From Blastocatellia bacterium AA13 (GTDB lineage: Bacteria > Acidobacteriota > Blastocatellia > UBA7656): a DNA stretch of 64,000 bases. Made by a program: the position numbers and the translations under genes. The notes beneath the pieces were generated by a model. The model saw only the letters and a program-made list of their open reading frames with translations, ran no database searches and was not told where the DNA came from. Of the stretch, positions 16,986 to 25,644 are shown piece by piece (position 1 is the first letter of the stretch; each line of letters opens with the position of its first letter). Location of the stretch: positions 89,223 through 153,222 of the forward strand of contig QHVH01000005.1 in assembly GCA_003222245.1 (NCBI GenBank), given 5' to 3'.

Positions 16986-17516
16986 TTACGTGCGGCTGAG
17001 ACACTCATCGATACAGGGCTGGAGGGTCTTCTTGATCCTGTAGATCCGAATCCTCAGTGCCTCGGGCTTGAGTTTGAAGCGTTGTCCTAGACTCTTTCTG
17101 TGATCTATTCCCGGTTTTTTATCTTTATTGAAGTATTCGAGCACCAGCTCGCGATGCTCTGGCTCCAGCAGCTCCATACACTGATCCAGACACATATGCA
17201 GTTGCTCGGAGTCATCAGCCGGGCCAATGGGATTGACCGGGACCGGCCGGGATGTTCGCCTGTGATACTCCCTCAGCACATTCTTGGCGAAGCCATAGAA
17301 GTAGCGCGCCGGATCTCCCATATAGGTCGGCGCGACGTCTTTAACTTTGCCGGCAACCCGTGTGATCGTTTCATCCGCTACCTCCTCGGGTTCCCAACAG
17401 CCTCGGCATCGGCACATCTCGATCAGCCCGCGCCGGATCGTCTCGTATTTCTCTCCCGCACGATCCCGATCCTGGTCCAGCCACGCCAACAGCCTCTCAA
17501 ACTCGTCTTGTTGCAC
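16986..17516 (-). CDS. ECF-type RNA polymerase sigma factor
   Basis: Predicted 176 residues. Region 2 is recognisable around EEVADETITRVAGKV and ARYFYGFAKNVLREYHRR. Region 4 lies around MELLEPEHRELVLEYF and LKPEALRIRIYRIKKTLQ. Cys-rich positions (MCRCRGC, HMCLDQC) are unusual and could make it redox-sensitive, but this is only inference. The frame opens at a TTG (17525), but GTG at 17516 has GGGGGA nine bases upstream and is preferred. It lies between a CHAT gene (39-48 bases upstream) and its anti-sigma factor, so it probably controls the block. Confidence 0.8.
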   Translation of the reverse strand: MQQDEFERLLAWLDQDRDRAGEKYETIRRGLIEMCRCRGCWEPEEVADETITRVAGKVKDVAPTYMGDPARYFYGFAKNVLREYHRRTSRPVPVNPIGPADDSEQLHMCLDQCMELLEPEHRELVLEYFNKDKKPGIDHRKSLGQRFKLKPEALRIRIYRIKKTLQPCIDECLSRT

Positions 17517-17564
17517 GCTCGACAATCCCCCAGACTGTTATCATTCTTCCCCGTGCGCGTTTCG

Positions 17565-20500
17565 TCAGATCAGTCTTTTTGTTCGTTTCAATCTCGTTAT
17601 GAAGAACATTATCGCGCAGAGCACGATTGCGCCTGCGACGGCGATTGGACCGTATTGGCCGCCAGGCATCGAAGCCTTGCCATTGGCGCCAATCGTGCAA
17701 TCGTATTCACCTTGAAGCACGAATCCGGACCAGTAGTAAGGCGAGTTCCAATTGTGATGTTTCATAATCGCCTCCTTGGCCAGCTTCAACGCGGCGGCCG
17801 GCGACTCGCGGTTCCTGAGCAGCTCGTTATAAAACTGTTTCATCAACTCGGCCGTCGCCTCATCGTCAACCTGCCATAGACTCGCGAGAACGCTTCGCGA
17901 TCCCGCGTACATGAAACCTCGAGTCAGTCCGATCAAGCCTTCCCCTTTTACCTCCTTGCCGAGCGCGGTCCGGCAAGCGCTCAACACGGCCAGATCTGCA
18001 TTGAGGTGAAGGTTGTAGATATCGTAGAGCCCGAGGAAGCCTTTTTGTTCATCGCCCTTTTCGTCTATTAACGAGAGTACGATTCCCGAAAGCGCGGGAT
18101 TCTCGGTGTTGATCGTTCCGTGCGTGGCAAAGTGAACGATCCGATAAAGCGCGAGATTGTTCCCGGTCGCAACCTTGAGATTGGCGTCGAAACCGCTTGC
18201 GACTAGGAACTCGCCCTGTCCCGCCATTTCCGCAATGTACTTGGCCTCCAGACCGGAGCTCCGCAGCCTCGGCAGCGCCTGATTCGCGCTTTGCGCCGGA
18301 CCTCGCGTTTGGTGGGATGCCTTAGCCTGCTCGGAACTGTCCGAACTATTGTCTGCCGCTTCGACATGGCTGAAAACTCTTCGATCATTAGGGTCGAAGA
18401 CCGGATCGGCAAGGATCGCGACTGTTTTAGGGGCGGACGCCTTTGTGCCTCGCTCTCTCCTGATCGCGGCGAGAATCGACATTGAAGGTTCGACTACGAT
18501 TTCATGGTTGAAGAGCAGCGGGGCCAATCGCTGATGAGCGCCGCTATCGCGAGCGTCCTCCGGTTTCGGTAGTGTATCGAATGGAACGAAGTAGAGCACT
18601 CCGTCAGGCGCGATTAACAGCCGCCGCCTATCCAGTTCCGCGGTCACCGGGCCCAGAAGCATTTGGCTCAGCAAGGCGGCCTGCCGCGACAGGAGGCCGT
18701 CGGCCTCTTCTACTCGATGCCGGGATTGCGACGCCGTCTCGCCTGGAATAGGCTCGCGCGCCGTGAGCAGGGAATAGTATTTCCTGGCCTCCTCCTCAAT
18801 CCTCTCTCGACTCGGTAATTCGTGACCGGTTGCAGTCGTCCGAGTGACGGCCCAAACATAGCTCCTATCTTTCCCAAGGAAGAATTGCAACAGTAGGGTA
18901 TCGTCCTTCAACTCGCCCTGAATCGCGTCCAGGGTCAGAGGCTGCGATTGCGCCGTGGAGAGCGAACCGCGGCCCGGGGGTTCCATAGCGGTCGCTCGAT
19001 CTTCCATCGGGGCTGTGTAAGGCTCTCCATCAGTGGCGCCCGTTTTCTCGCGTTCAGACCCGCCTATCGTCCGCGATTCCCCGCCTTGATTCAGCGCCTC
19101 ATCAACGTAGTGCTCGTCTTCAATCTGTTGAGCCTCCATCAGCACGTCCAACAGAGCGCGTCCCCGCGCTTTTTCGCTCGCCTCAACGGCAGCGGCGATC
19201 AGTTCCCTGCTCGGGCGCTGTTGATTCATCTGCATCAAGAGATCGACGTACAGCGAGTAGTGTTTGTAAACCGAAGCGAAATAGTCAGCGCGACGGTCCT
19301 TGCTGAGGACTTCCCTGCGCGTGGACTCTATCAGCCTGAGCGACTTCTCGATTGCGGCCCTGGCCTTGTCAAAACTTTGCCGGCCCTGTTCCGCGTGTGC
19401 AATGGAGTATAGGATCGACGTCTGGCCGGCGATGTCCTCCGCGCTCTCGGAAAGCGAAAGGGCGATCCGAAAATATCCGACCGCCTCGTCCGTATTCTTC
19501 AAATCCTCTTTGACCTTGCCGATTTCCAGGAGTGAGTAGGCCTGACCTCGCTTATCTCTGATTACCTTGTAGCGGGTCAAGAGTTTGCCGTATGTTCGCA
19601 ATGCTTCACGGCCTTTGTGTAAATCGAAGTACATCGCCGCCAGTTCTTTGAGAGTGTAAATCTCGATGCGCCGATCACCTACGCGGCGGCTGATCTCGAG
19701 ACTCTGTTTGAAGTAATCGGCGGCAATTACCGTGTCGTCTTTCCGGCGATGGGCTCGGCCAAGATAAAAGAGACTCAATGCTTCATAATCCCTGTCGCCG
19801 ATTTCTCGATACCGCTTCAGCGCAAGATCGTAGTTCTGCAAAGCGGATGCAGGATCATTCAACGCTTCATATACGTCGCCCAGGCTATTAAGCGCCGCGG
19901 CCTCACCCCGGCGATCCCCTACCGCCCGCGACATCTCGACAGCCCGGTTGTATGAATCAAGCGCCTGCTGTTTTCTTCCTCGAAGTGAATTAACCTGGCC
20001 GATGGCGGCGATCACCTGCGCTTCTCCCCAGCGGCACCGCACGTCGCGGAAGAGCTGGATCGCATTGGCGAAATGGGAGAGAGAATCCTTCATATTGCCG
20101 AGATCCGAGTGGAGAAATCCAAGATTGAGTTCGGTAAGGGCCTGTCCTTGCCGATCACCCGTCTCCTTCCACAGCGCGAGGGCGGAATTGAATTTCTCGA
20201 GAGTCTTACCCGGGTCGCTCAACGAGTAGTAGACCTCTCCAATATTGTTCAGGGCCTGCGCGGTAAGGCGCTTTCCTTCGACTGGCAGGGTCTTCTGGTG
20301 CTTTGCCGCCAGCTTCAACGCTCTCTCGAAATAAGGCAACGCCTTTCGATTCTCCCCCTCGTAGATAAGCACGTATCCGATCCCATTCAGCGCCGCGGCG
20401 GTTCTCGCGGTGTCGCCGCAACGAATCGCCGCCATCCTGGCTTCATCATAGGCCCGGCTCGCCGCCGGGTAATCACTCAGCGTGAAAGACACATCACCGC

Positions 20501-21143
20501 CTCTCTCGAACGCGAGGGCCGCTTCCGCGTATCGTCCACTCTCCCGCCAGTCGGCTGCCGCCTTCAGATAGCGCGCGAGAGCCTCTCTCAAGCCCTCTTT
20601 CTCCCAGCGGGCGGCAAGCGTTTCACCGAGCGCGAAGCTTCGAACAGCATCATCCAGGCGCCTGTCGACCGCCGACGCCATCCTTACGTCAGTTACTTCC
20701 AGTGAATACTCTCTCGGCTCGGCGTTCTCCTCCAGCGATTGCACATCGATAACGTAATCTCCCGATTCCTCCGCTATAAAAGAAGGAGGCAGCGCTCCGT
20801 AGCGACGGCTGATGAACTCCGACCATATCTTGCTGGAAGAAGTGTGAACGGTCACGGTGAGATTCAAATCTTGTTTCTTAATCCGAAGGGCTACGAAGGT
20901 TCCGCTTTGAACCGCTATCCGATATCGATCCGATGCGCCGCCCGCAATCGATGATTTGACTTCACGGCCCGGCCCGAGATCAGAGGCTTCTTTACCTGGC
21001 GCCGCATTAGTTTCAGCACCGCCGACGGCTTCTACTATCGCCGGCCCCGAGAAGAGGCGGGCGGCAATCGGCGCGGTTAGACTTGCAAAGGCGATGATCC
21101 AAAAAGTAGTCGTCAAGAGGGGTTGCTTCGACAGTTTAATCAT
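17565..21143 (-). CDS. membrane-anchored TPR-CHAT protease
   Basis: Predicted 1192 residues. There is an N-terminal signal or anchor helix (about 10-28) and a prepeptidase-like beta domain (about 45-160, with SDRYRIAVQSGTFVAL). At least nine TPR units follow (about 200-640, for example LNNIGEVYYSLSDPGKTLEK), then a charged linker. A C-terminal CHAT domain (about 740-1150) has His in HFATHGT (about 1006) and Cys in LSACRTALG (about 1057). A membrane helix near the end (IAVAGAIVLCAIMFFI) and a basic tail finish it. With helices at both ends, the TPR-CHAT body may lie outside the cytoplasm. ATG 21143 is chosen over an upstream TTG (21173) because it directly precedes the signal helix. It is the first gene of the ECF-associated block. 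Confidence 0.85.
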   Translation of the reverse strand: MIKLSKQPLLTTTFWIIAFASLTAPIAARLFSGPAIVEAVGGAETNAAPGKEASDLGPGREVKSSIAGGASDRYRIAVQSGTFVALRIKKQDLNLTVTVHTSSSKIWSEFISRRYGALPPSFIAEESGDYVIDVQSLEENAEPREYSLEVTDVRMASAVDRRLDDAVRSFALGETLAARWEKEGLREALARYLKAAADWRESGRYAEAALAFERGGDVSFTLSDYPAASRAYDEARMAAIRCGDTARTAAALNGIGYVLIYEGENRKALPYFERALKLAAKHQKTLPVEGKRLTAQALNNIGEVYYSLSDPGKTLEKFNSALALWKETGDRQGQALTELNLGFLHSDLGNMKDSLSHFANAIQLFRDVRCRWGEAQVIAAIGQVNSLRGRKQQALDSYNRAVEMSRAVGDRRGEAAALNSLGDVYEALNDPASALQNYDLALKRYREIGDRDYEALSLFYLGRAHRRKDDTVIAADYFKQSLEISRRVGDRRIEIYTLKELAAMYFDLHKGREALRTYGKLLTRYKVIRDKRGQAYSLLEIGKVKEDLKNTDEAVGYFRIALSLSESAEDIAGQTSILYSIAHAEQGRQSFDKARAAIEKSLRLIESTRREVLSKDRRADYFASVYKHYSLYVDLLMQMNQQRPSRELIAAAVEASEKARGRALLDVLMEAQQIEDEHYVDEALNQGGESRTIGGSEREKTGATDGEPYTAPMEDRATAMEPPGRGSLSTAQSQPLTLDAIQGELKDDTLLLQFFLGKDRSYVWAVTRTTATGHELPSRERIEEEARKYYSLLTAREPIPGETASQSRHRVEEADGLLSRQAALLSQMLLGPVTAELDRRRLLIAPDGVLYFVPFDTLPKPEDARDSGAHQRLAPLLFNHEIVVEPSMSILAAIRRERGTKASAPKTVAILADPVFDPNDRRVFSHVEAADNSSDSSEQAKASHQTRGPAQSANQALPRLRSSGLEAKYIAEMAGQGEFLVASGFDANLKVATGNNLALYRIVHFATHGTINTENPALSGIVLSLIDEKGDEQKGFLGLYDIYNLHLNADLAVLSACRTALGKEVKGEGLIGLTRGFMYAGSRSVLASLWQVDDEATAELMKQFYNELLRNRESPAAALKLAKEAIMKHHNWNSPYYWSGFVLQGEYDCTIGANGKASMPGGQYGPIAVAGAIVLCAIMFFITRLKRTKRLI

Positions 21144-21173
21144 CGGTCTCGGAAGACGGCGGCGGTCAACCAA

Positions 21174-21850
21174 TCTCTAATCTGGGCGATGGGTGCAGCT
21201 TAAAACCCGGACGGTTATGAGGCTCTTCCCTGATCTCTCACTGACCTCTCTAATCTGCGTCTTGTTCTCGCAATTCGGTCAGCGCTTGAGAGTCTACACC
21301 GTAGTCGCCGTTCACGCACGACACGGGACATCATTATTCGAGGACCTCACCGCAGAGCCGTGACTCGAGTCGGCTGTTTTCGACTACGGTTCCAGCCAAC
21401 TCTCAAAGAGTCATCGTCACTCTCAAAGAGTCAACTCTCAGGTTCAGGTTCAGAGCCTCATCGTTGGGGTTCAAGCTTCAACTCGCTATGGTTTGAGGTT
21501 AAGTTCATCTCACCGGGTCGGTGGGTTGGCGAATGGAAGTTCCGTTGTCGACAAGTAACGCGGGTTCACGCTTAGAAAGGTCGTTTGGCAAGGACTCGTT
21601 AAGTAAAGGCGGCCGGCGAATTCAAAAGTTCTACCCCCAAGTCAAAGATGTTTTGCTCGGAGAGTGAGATCAAATCCTATTACCAGTCGCCGATCGCAAA
21701 GAGTAAGCCGCTGCTCGATTGCAGTGCCGCATTCGCGGCTAGTCTGATGAACGATTCGTCCCGATCAGGTGCGCTTGTCGCAGCCTGTAGCGACGCGTCG
21801 CGCATCAGACCCGCCGTGATCTAGATCTAGAGAGAGAGGCGCCACACGAA
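21174..21850. other. 680-base intergenic region upstream of the TPR-CHAT gene
   Basis: No coding frame with a ribosome binding site was seen. The clearest structure is a pair of palindromes (next entry) and a short direct repeat of GGTTCA. It should hold the promoter of the TPR-CHAT/sigma operon (minus strand). Confidence 0.5.
21399..21433. promoter_or_regulatory. tandem palindromes, candidate operator
   Basis: ACTCTCAAAGAGTCA occurs twice, at 21399-21413 and 21419-21433. Each contains the palindrome ACTCT-CAA-AGAGT, and the copies are 20 bp apart, about two helical turns. The site lies about 255 bp upstream of the TPR-CHAT start. The geometry suits cooperative binding of a dimeric regulator. 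This is inferred from structure alone. Confidence 0.4.
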
Positions 21851-22636
21851 TCAGGGTACATAAGAGAGCGGGAGACGGAATATTAAGTACTCACCATGGT
21901 CGCAACCCGGCGCGAAAGGAGATTGCACTCCCGCGCATGCCGGCTTACTGCTCTGGAACCACATCCATCGCGCATTAGGATCAACGACACTTACAGGAGG
22001 CGCCAGCGCGCCTGCACCGGCCACGTTGTTGCCTGACACGTTGGTCGCGCCATTGACTGGTGTTTGCCACAGGTTGTTGTCGCAGGCAAACCCAATTTGC
22101 TGGTTGAGAATCTTCTGAAACTTCTTCGTTGGGTGAATTGTATTGCCGCTACCCGCGGGGGGACTGCCCGGAAAGGCAATGCCTGTCGAAAAGACTTGCC
22201 AGCGTGAGTCTCCGCCGAGAATCTTGCTCGGGGGGATGGCAGTCATAGGTCCAGGTCCAAGACTAGCGAGCAAGCCCTGGGCAACTCCTGAATCACTCCA
22301 GGCTACGACGTAGAGAAAGCTGTCCCCCGTTATCCCGGATATGGTGTACGCTTGGCCGTGTCTAATGCACTCGTTCAAATCGCAAGAGTTGTTGCCGACC
22401 AGCGCGTTGGCGCTGCAGCAACTTCCCAGGTAAACCGCAAAGTTGTTATCGCATGCAATGCCCAGGTTTATGGTCGCGCTCGCCTGCGGCGATTCCTGAG
22501 TTGCGGTACACGGAATCCGGCCAGCCGCTGCATTTCGTTTCGCCAGTGGCTGCGCCGACAGAGCAGGCGCCAACGCGACACTCATGACCAGGAACAAGAG
22601 CATCAGGGACTTGAATATGGTAGGACGATTCTTCAT
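21851..22636 (-). CDS. secreted Cys-containing hypothetical protein
   Basis: Predicted 261 residues with a clear signal peptide (LMLLFLVMSVALAPALSAQP). The mature part has paired cysteines and two related segments containing ACDNN (about residues 60-70 and 180-190), suggesting an internal duplication. It ends with CDHGEYLIFRLPL. AAGGAG lies eight bases before the ATG. I do not recognise the family. It sits between the caspase-like gene and the TPR-CHAT gene on the same strand; a role as an extracellular partner is possible but unproven. Confidence 0.65.
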   Translation of the reverse strand: MKNRPTIFKSLMLLFLVMSVALAPALSAQPLAKRNAAAGRIPCTATQESPQASATINLGIACDNNFAVYLGSCCSANALVGNNSCDLNECIRHGQAYTISGITGDSFLYVVAWSDSGVAQGLLASLGPGPMTAIPPSKILGGDSRWQVFSTGIAFPGSPPAGSGNTIHPTKKFQKILNQQIGFACDNNLWQTPVNGATNVSGNNVAGAGALAPPVSVVDPNARWMWFQSSKPACAGVQSPFAPGCDHGEYLIFRLPLSYVP

Positions 22637-22919
22637 AACGATTCTCCTTTATTCTTCAGCAATGTTTTACGGGTTGCTTCCGTGCGTGATTAACTTCGTC
22701 ACTCAACCCGGTAGATAACGAAGCGTCGTTAGCTTGTGCGTTCTTCCTGACGCCTCCGTATCCGTGGAGACGTTGATGGCTTTGTGGTTCTTGTTCGGAG
22801 CAGAGATGCGCGTAAGCGTAAGTTTCTCGAACAGCTTCCGCGAATGAAGTGGTGTTCGCCGCCTCGAGAGTAAACCGTTTCGCGAGGCGGCGATGGTTCA
22901 CTATCTTGATCTGAGCGAA

Positions 22920-23048
22920 TCAGTCGTTCTTCGAATTGTCATTCTGCTCTTCTTCCTTTTTAGCCGGTCTCTCCTCGGCGGTCTTCGCAACAACATCTCC
23001 GCCGCCCCTTGTCCCGAGCGGCTGGTTTTCTTCGCGTTTGCTTTCCAT
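22920..23048 (-). CDS. small acidic/charged peptide (42 aa)
   Basis: The frame MESKREENQ… to …NDNSKND is 42 residues, rich in E, K, D and N, with a GGG turn. AAGGAG lies eight bases before its ATG, as good a site as any in the region. It has no membrane segment and looks disordered. It lies 283 bases upstream of the secreted protein gene and 247 downstream of the caspase gene, all on one strand. Function unknown. Confidence 0.5.
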   Translation of the reverse strand: MESKREENQPLGTRGGGDVVAKTAEERPAKKEEEQNDNSKND

Positions 23049-23295
23049 ATCGTAATCTCCTTTTGAATCGATTCTGACTTGAGGCGCCCGCAAACTCGTG
23101 TGAGTGACGAATAGATTGGGCTCGAGCCTCCATTCTCTATGATCCTAATCGAGAGGGCGTTACGTGTTTTGGTTTCAGGAACGATTCGGAATCTTTGATT
23201 CTGAAGTTTCGTGGTATCACGCGGCGAAATCGTAGCCGGTCTGACATGGCGACCGCGTTCGCGGGAGGGCGCTCAGCCGATTTGCTTACGCGCGG

Positions 23296-25371
23296 CTACG
23301 AAGCCCGCTCGCCTTCAAGGGGCCGCACCGTCGTCACGAGGATTGAACTCGCGCGCCAATCCGCTAAGGTTTCACCAGGATCGGCGGTCAATTCACGCGT
23401 AATGATCCGATTCATTAAACAATTTAGAGCGCTCCCAGAAGAATCAATTTTCAGCGTCTGCCTCAACACCGGAGTGTCCAATCGTCCTTGCCTCAACAGC
23501 CTTGGATCGAATTCTTCCGTGCTTATCAAGAGCTTGATGAAGTCTCTAGCCTGGTTAATACCCAGCTTCCATAACTCATCTGGAATTCGCCCGTACATCG
23601 GTTCGCTCCATGCTTCCTGTCCCGGTTCTATCCAGAGACCACCGGCGGGGAAGAATCCAGTCTCGATGGCGAATCGCTCCGATAGCGAAAGCAGAGCACA
23701 ATACAATCGTTTGCCGCTTCGGTTAGAAAGGCAAAGATCAAGGCGCGGCGGAACCCATTTGCCATCCTTCCATTTGTATTCCAACCGCAGCTCCGACCCC
23801 AGGATCTGTTCGTCTCCCGAAAAGGCGCGGAGTCCGATAGAGGCCGCGGGAATTCCAGTGCCCGGATTCAAGAGATCGTTGACCGCCTTCCATCGGGCGA
23901 TGTGATCGAGGCGTCTTACCGCTAGCGATGCGTTTGCGGCTGTGTATCCCGAGAGCGGGGCAGCGAGCGACTTTGTTTCCGCGACGTGAGTGATGACATA
24001 CAGACCATTTCTCGCCGACAACCGCAGCTTGGCGTCTTCCGTTGCCTCTCTTATGTACAGCGAAGGCCCCCCTGAGAAATCGCTTGACTCAATGGCGTCG
24101 CGAACAAGCCGCAAGGCCTCGCGGTCTCCTTCCAGTCTGATCTCCGTGGGCGCGATCGGAAGCGAGATCAGCGAGGCGTTGAAAAGGGCCGCGGCTCCGC
24201 TGCCGGCGCCGCTTATTCTCACCCTGCTCAGGTGCGGCTGGACCTCAATCACGTCGGCCGCGCCGATCGAGTTCGATCGCCTCCGCATGGCCTCCGCCGA
24301 AGTTCCGTGAGGAAATAGCGCGAACCGGATAGGTCCCGCCGTGGTTGGGGGTATTCCGTGCACCGCCCCGGCATCAACGATCCACTCGAGGCTCCCGTCA
24401 TAGCTCACGGTGAAATGGCCTCGTGTTTCCGTGATGGCCCCTCCCAGAAAAATCCGATCAATCTCCCTTACATCGACCACCTCGAGCTGAGGAGTTTGTT
24501 CCGTCACGTTCCCGCAGAGTAAGGCGGTGACGGATTTCATCAGGTCCCCATAGCTGAGGGCGCCTCCAGAACTCTGAAGGCTCTGTAAGAGAAAATGTGA
24601 GAAGGCGCCGTGCGGACCTTCGGCGGTCATATATTCCTTTGCGTACTGATTGTCTCGGCAGGCCGCAAGCAGTATGTGATTCGCCCGCGCCGCCGTCATC
24701 CATCCGCCGCGGCCGGTGAAACCAGTTCTGATACGAGGCACGGTCCTGAAATCATCCGGTCTGACAATATACTCGTTGAGGAGTCGACGACGTTCGGCTT
24801 CCGGCGCTTGACGAACAAGCGCCACGCCGCGATCCCGCGTCCCAGATCCGGAATGGCAGCAATCGAGGATAATAATGATGTGCGGAGAATTCACCGCGAT
24901 TTCGGCGATGAGCTTGGCGAGCTCCTTGTCCGCAAGGTCGCACCCATCGGGCCGGCTGTCATAACATACAAGAGTTTCGTTCTTGTGATCCGGCTCAATG
25001 TGCCAAAATTCCTCCGGGCAGGGCTCCTTCGATCCGTGGCCGGAAAAATAGAACACTACGATGTCGTTTTCGCCTGCGCCGCCGAGGTGCGAACGGAAGA
25101 CATCGATCACGGTTTGATATGTGGCTTCATCGTCCAGGAGAACGCGTTCTTGCAGATTGAACTCATCCGGGTCCAGCCTCCCCTTCAGATATTCCTGGAA
25201 CAACCGTATGTCGTTTCCACAGCCCTCCAGCGGACGCAGCGGCGGCCGGTAGTTATCGATTCCCACAAGTAGAGCATGCAGATTACGCTTCACTCCTTTA
25301 CGCCCCCGCGGCTCCTTACCAGGCGAAGCCGAGAACTTCCTTTTCAACCAAAGCCAGACTAATGAGAACAA
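23296..25371 (-). CDS. caspase-like (peptidase C14) protein
   Basis: Predicted 691 residues. An N-terminal basic segment is followed by a caspase-fold domain (about 28-300) starting LHALLVGIDNYRPP. The catalytic His is in FYFSGHGSKEP (about residue 111) and the Cys in ILDCCHSGSG (about 171). The remaining 390 residues are beta-rich and resemble the C-terminal region of acidobacterial caspases; they may bind ligands. Metacaspase-like enzymes cut after basic residues and act in stress or death pathways. The start is unclear: TTG 25371 lacks a ribosome binding site, whereas a strong site serves an overlapping short frame (next entry). The gene is divergent from the beta-propeller lipoprotein. 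Confidence 0.85.
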   Translation of the reverse strand: MFSLVWLWLKRKFSASPGKEPRGRKGVKRNLHALLVGIDNYRPPLRPLEGCGNDIRLFQEYLKGRLDPDEFNLQERVLLDDEATYQTVIDVFRSHLGGAGENDIVVFYFSGHGSKEPCPEEFWHIEPDHKNETLVCYDSRPDGCDLADKELAKLIAEIAVNSPHIIIILDCCHSGSGTRDRGVALVRQAPEAERRRLLNEYIVRPDDFRTVPRIRTGFTGRGGWMTAARANHILLAACRDNQYAKEYMTAEGPHGAFSHFLLQSLQSSGGALSYGDLMKSVTALLCGNVTEQTPQLEVVDVREIDRIFLGGAITETRGHFTVSYDGSLEWIVDAGAVHGIPPTTAGPIRFALFPHGTSAEAMRRRSNSIGAADVIEVQPHLSRVRISGAGSGAAALFNASLISLPIAPTEIRLEGDREALRLVRDAIESSDFSGGPSLYIREATEDAKLRLSARNGLYVITHVAETKSLAAPLSGYTAANASLAVRRLDHIARWKAVNDLLNPGTGIPAASIGLRAFSGDEQILGSELRLEYKWKDGKWVPPRLDLCLSNRSGKRLYCALLSLSERFAIETGFFPAGGLWIEPGQEAWSEPMYGRIPDELWKLGINQARDFIKLLISTEEFDPRLLRQGRLDTPVLRQTLKIDSSGSALNCLMNRIITRELTADPGETLADWRASSILVTTVRPLEGERAS

Positions 25372-25396
25372 TTGTGTGAATGACGCTTTTCGCCAT
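25316..25396 (-). CDS. short leader frame overlapping the caspase start
   Basis: A 26-codon frame beginning MAKSVIHTIVLISLAL has AGGAGG seven bases before its ATG. It overlaps the first 56 bases of the caspase frame in another phase. It could be a coupled leader peptide. Alternatively it is the true N-terminus (a membrane anchor) joined to the caspase by an unrecognised frameshift. Confidence 0.35.
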   Translation of the reverse strand: MAKSVIHTIVLISLALVEKEVLGFAW

Positions 25397-25644
25397 CAAC
25401 ACGCCTCCTGTTCCTCGATATTGTCGAGCGGGAATTCAGAGCTTTCATTTGTCTATGCTCAGACCCCTTCTCTTGTTACAGGGTAAGAGGCCCCTTAGAC
25501 GATATCAGATGCAAGAATCTGCATCTCTCTTCATATAACGAATCTCGAGAACTCGATAGCAATCCAGTTCTTCCAGTCTCGCAAGCTACTCTCTTCCAGC
25601 CGTTCAAACCGGTGAGCGCCCGAGAACAGAATGGAGTGCACAGA

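Noticed and set aside
22656..22901. 81-codon minus-strand frame
   Set aside because: GTG start without a ribosome binding site, no recognisable features, and it would overlap the leader of the secreted-protein gene.
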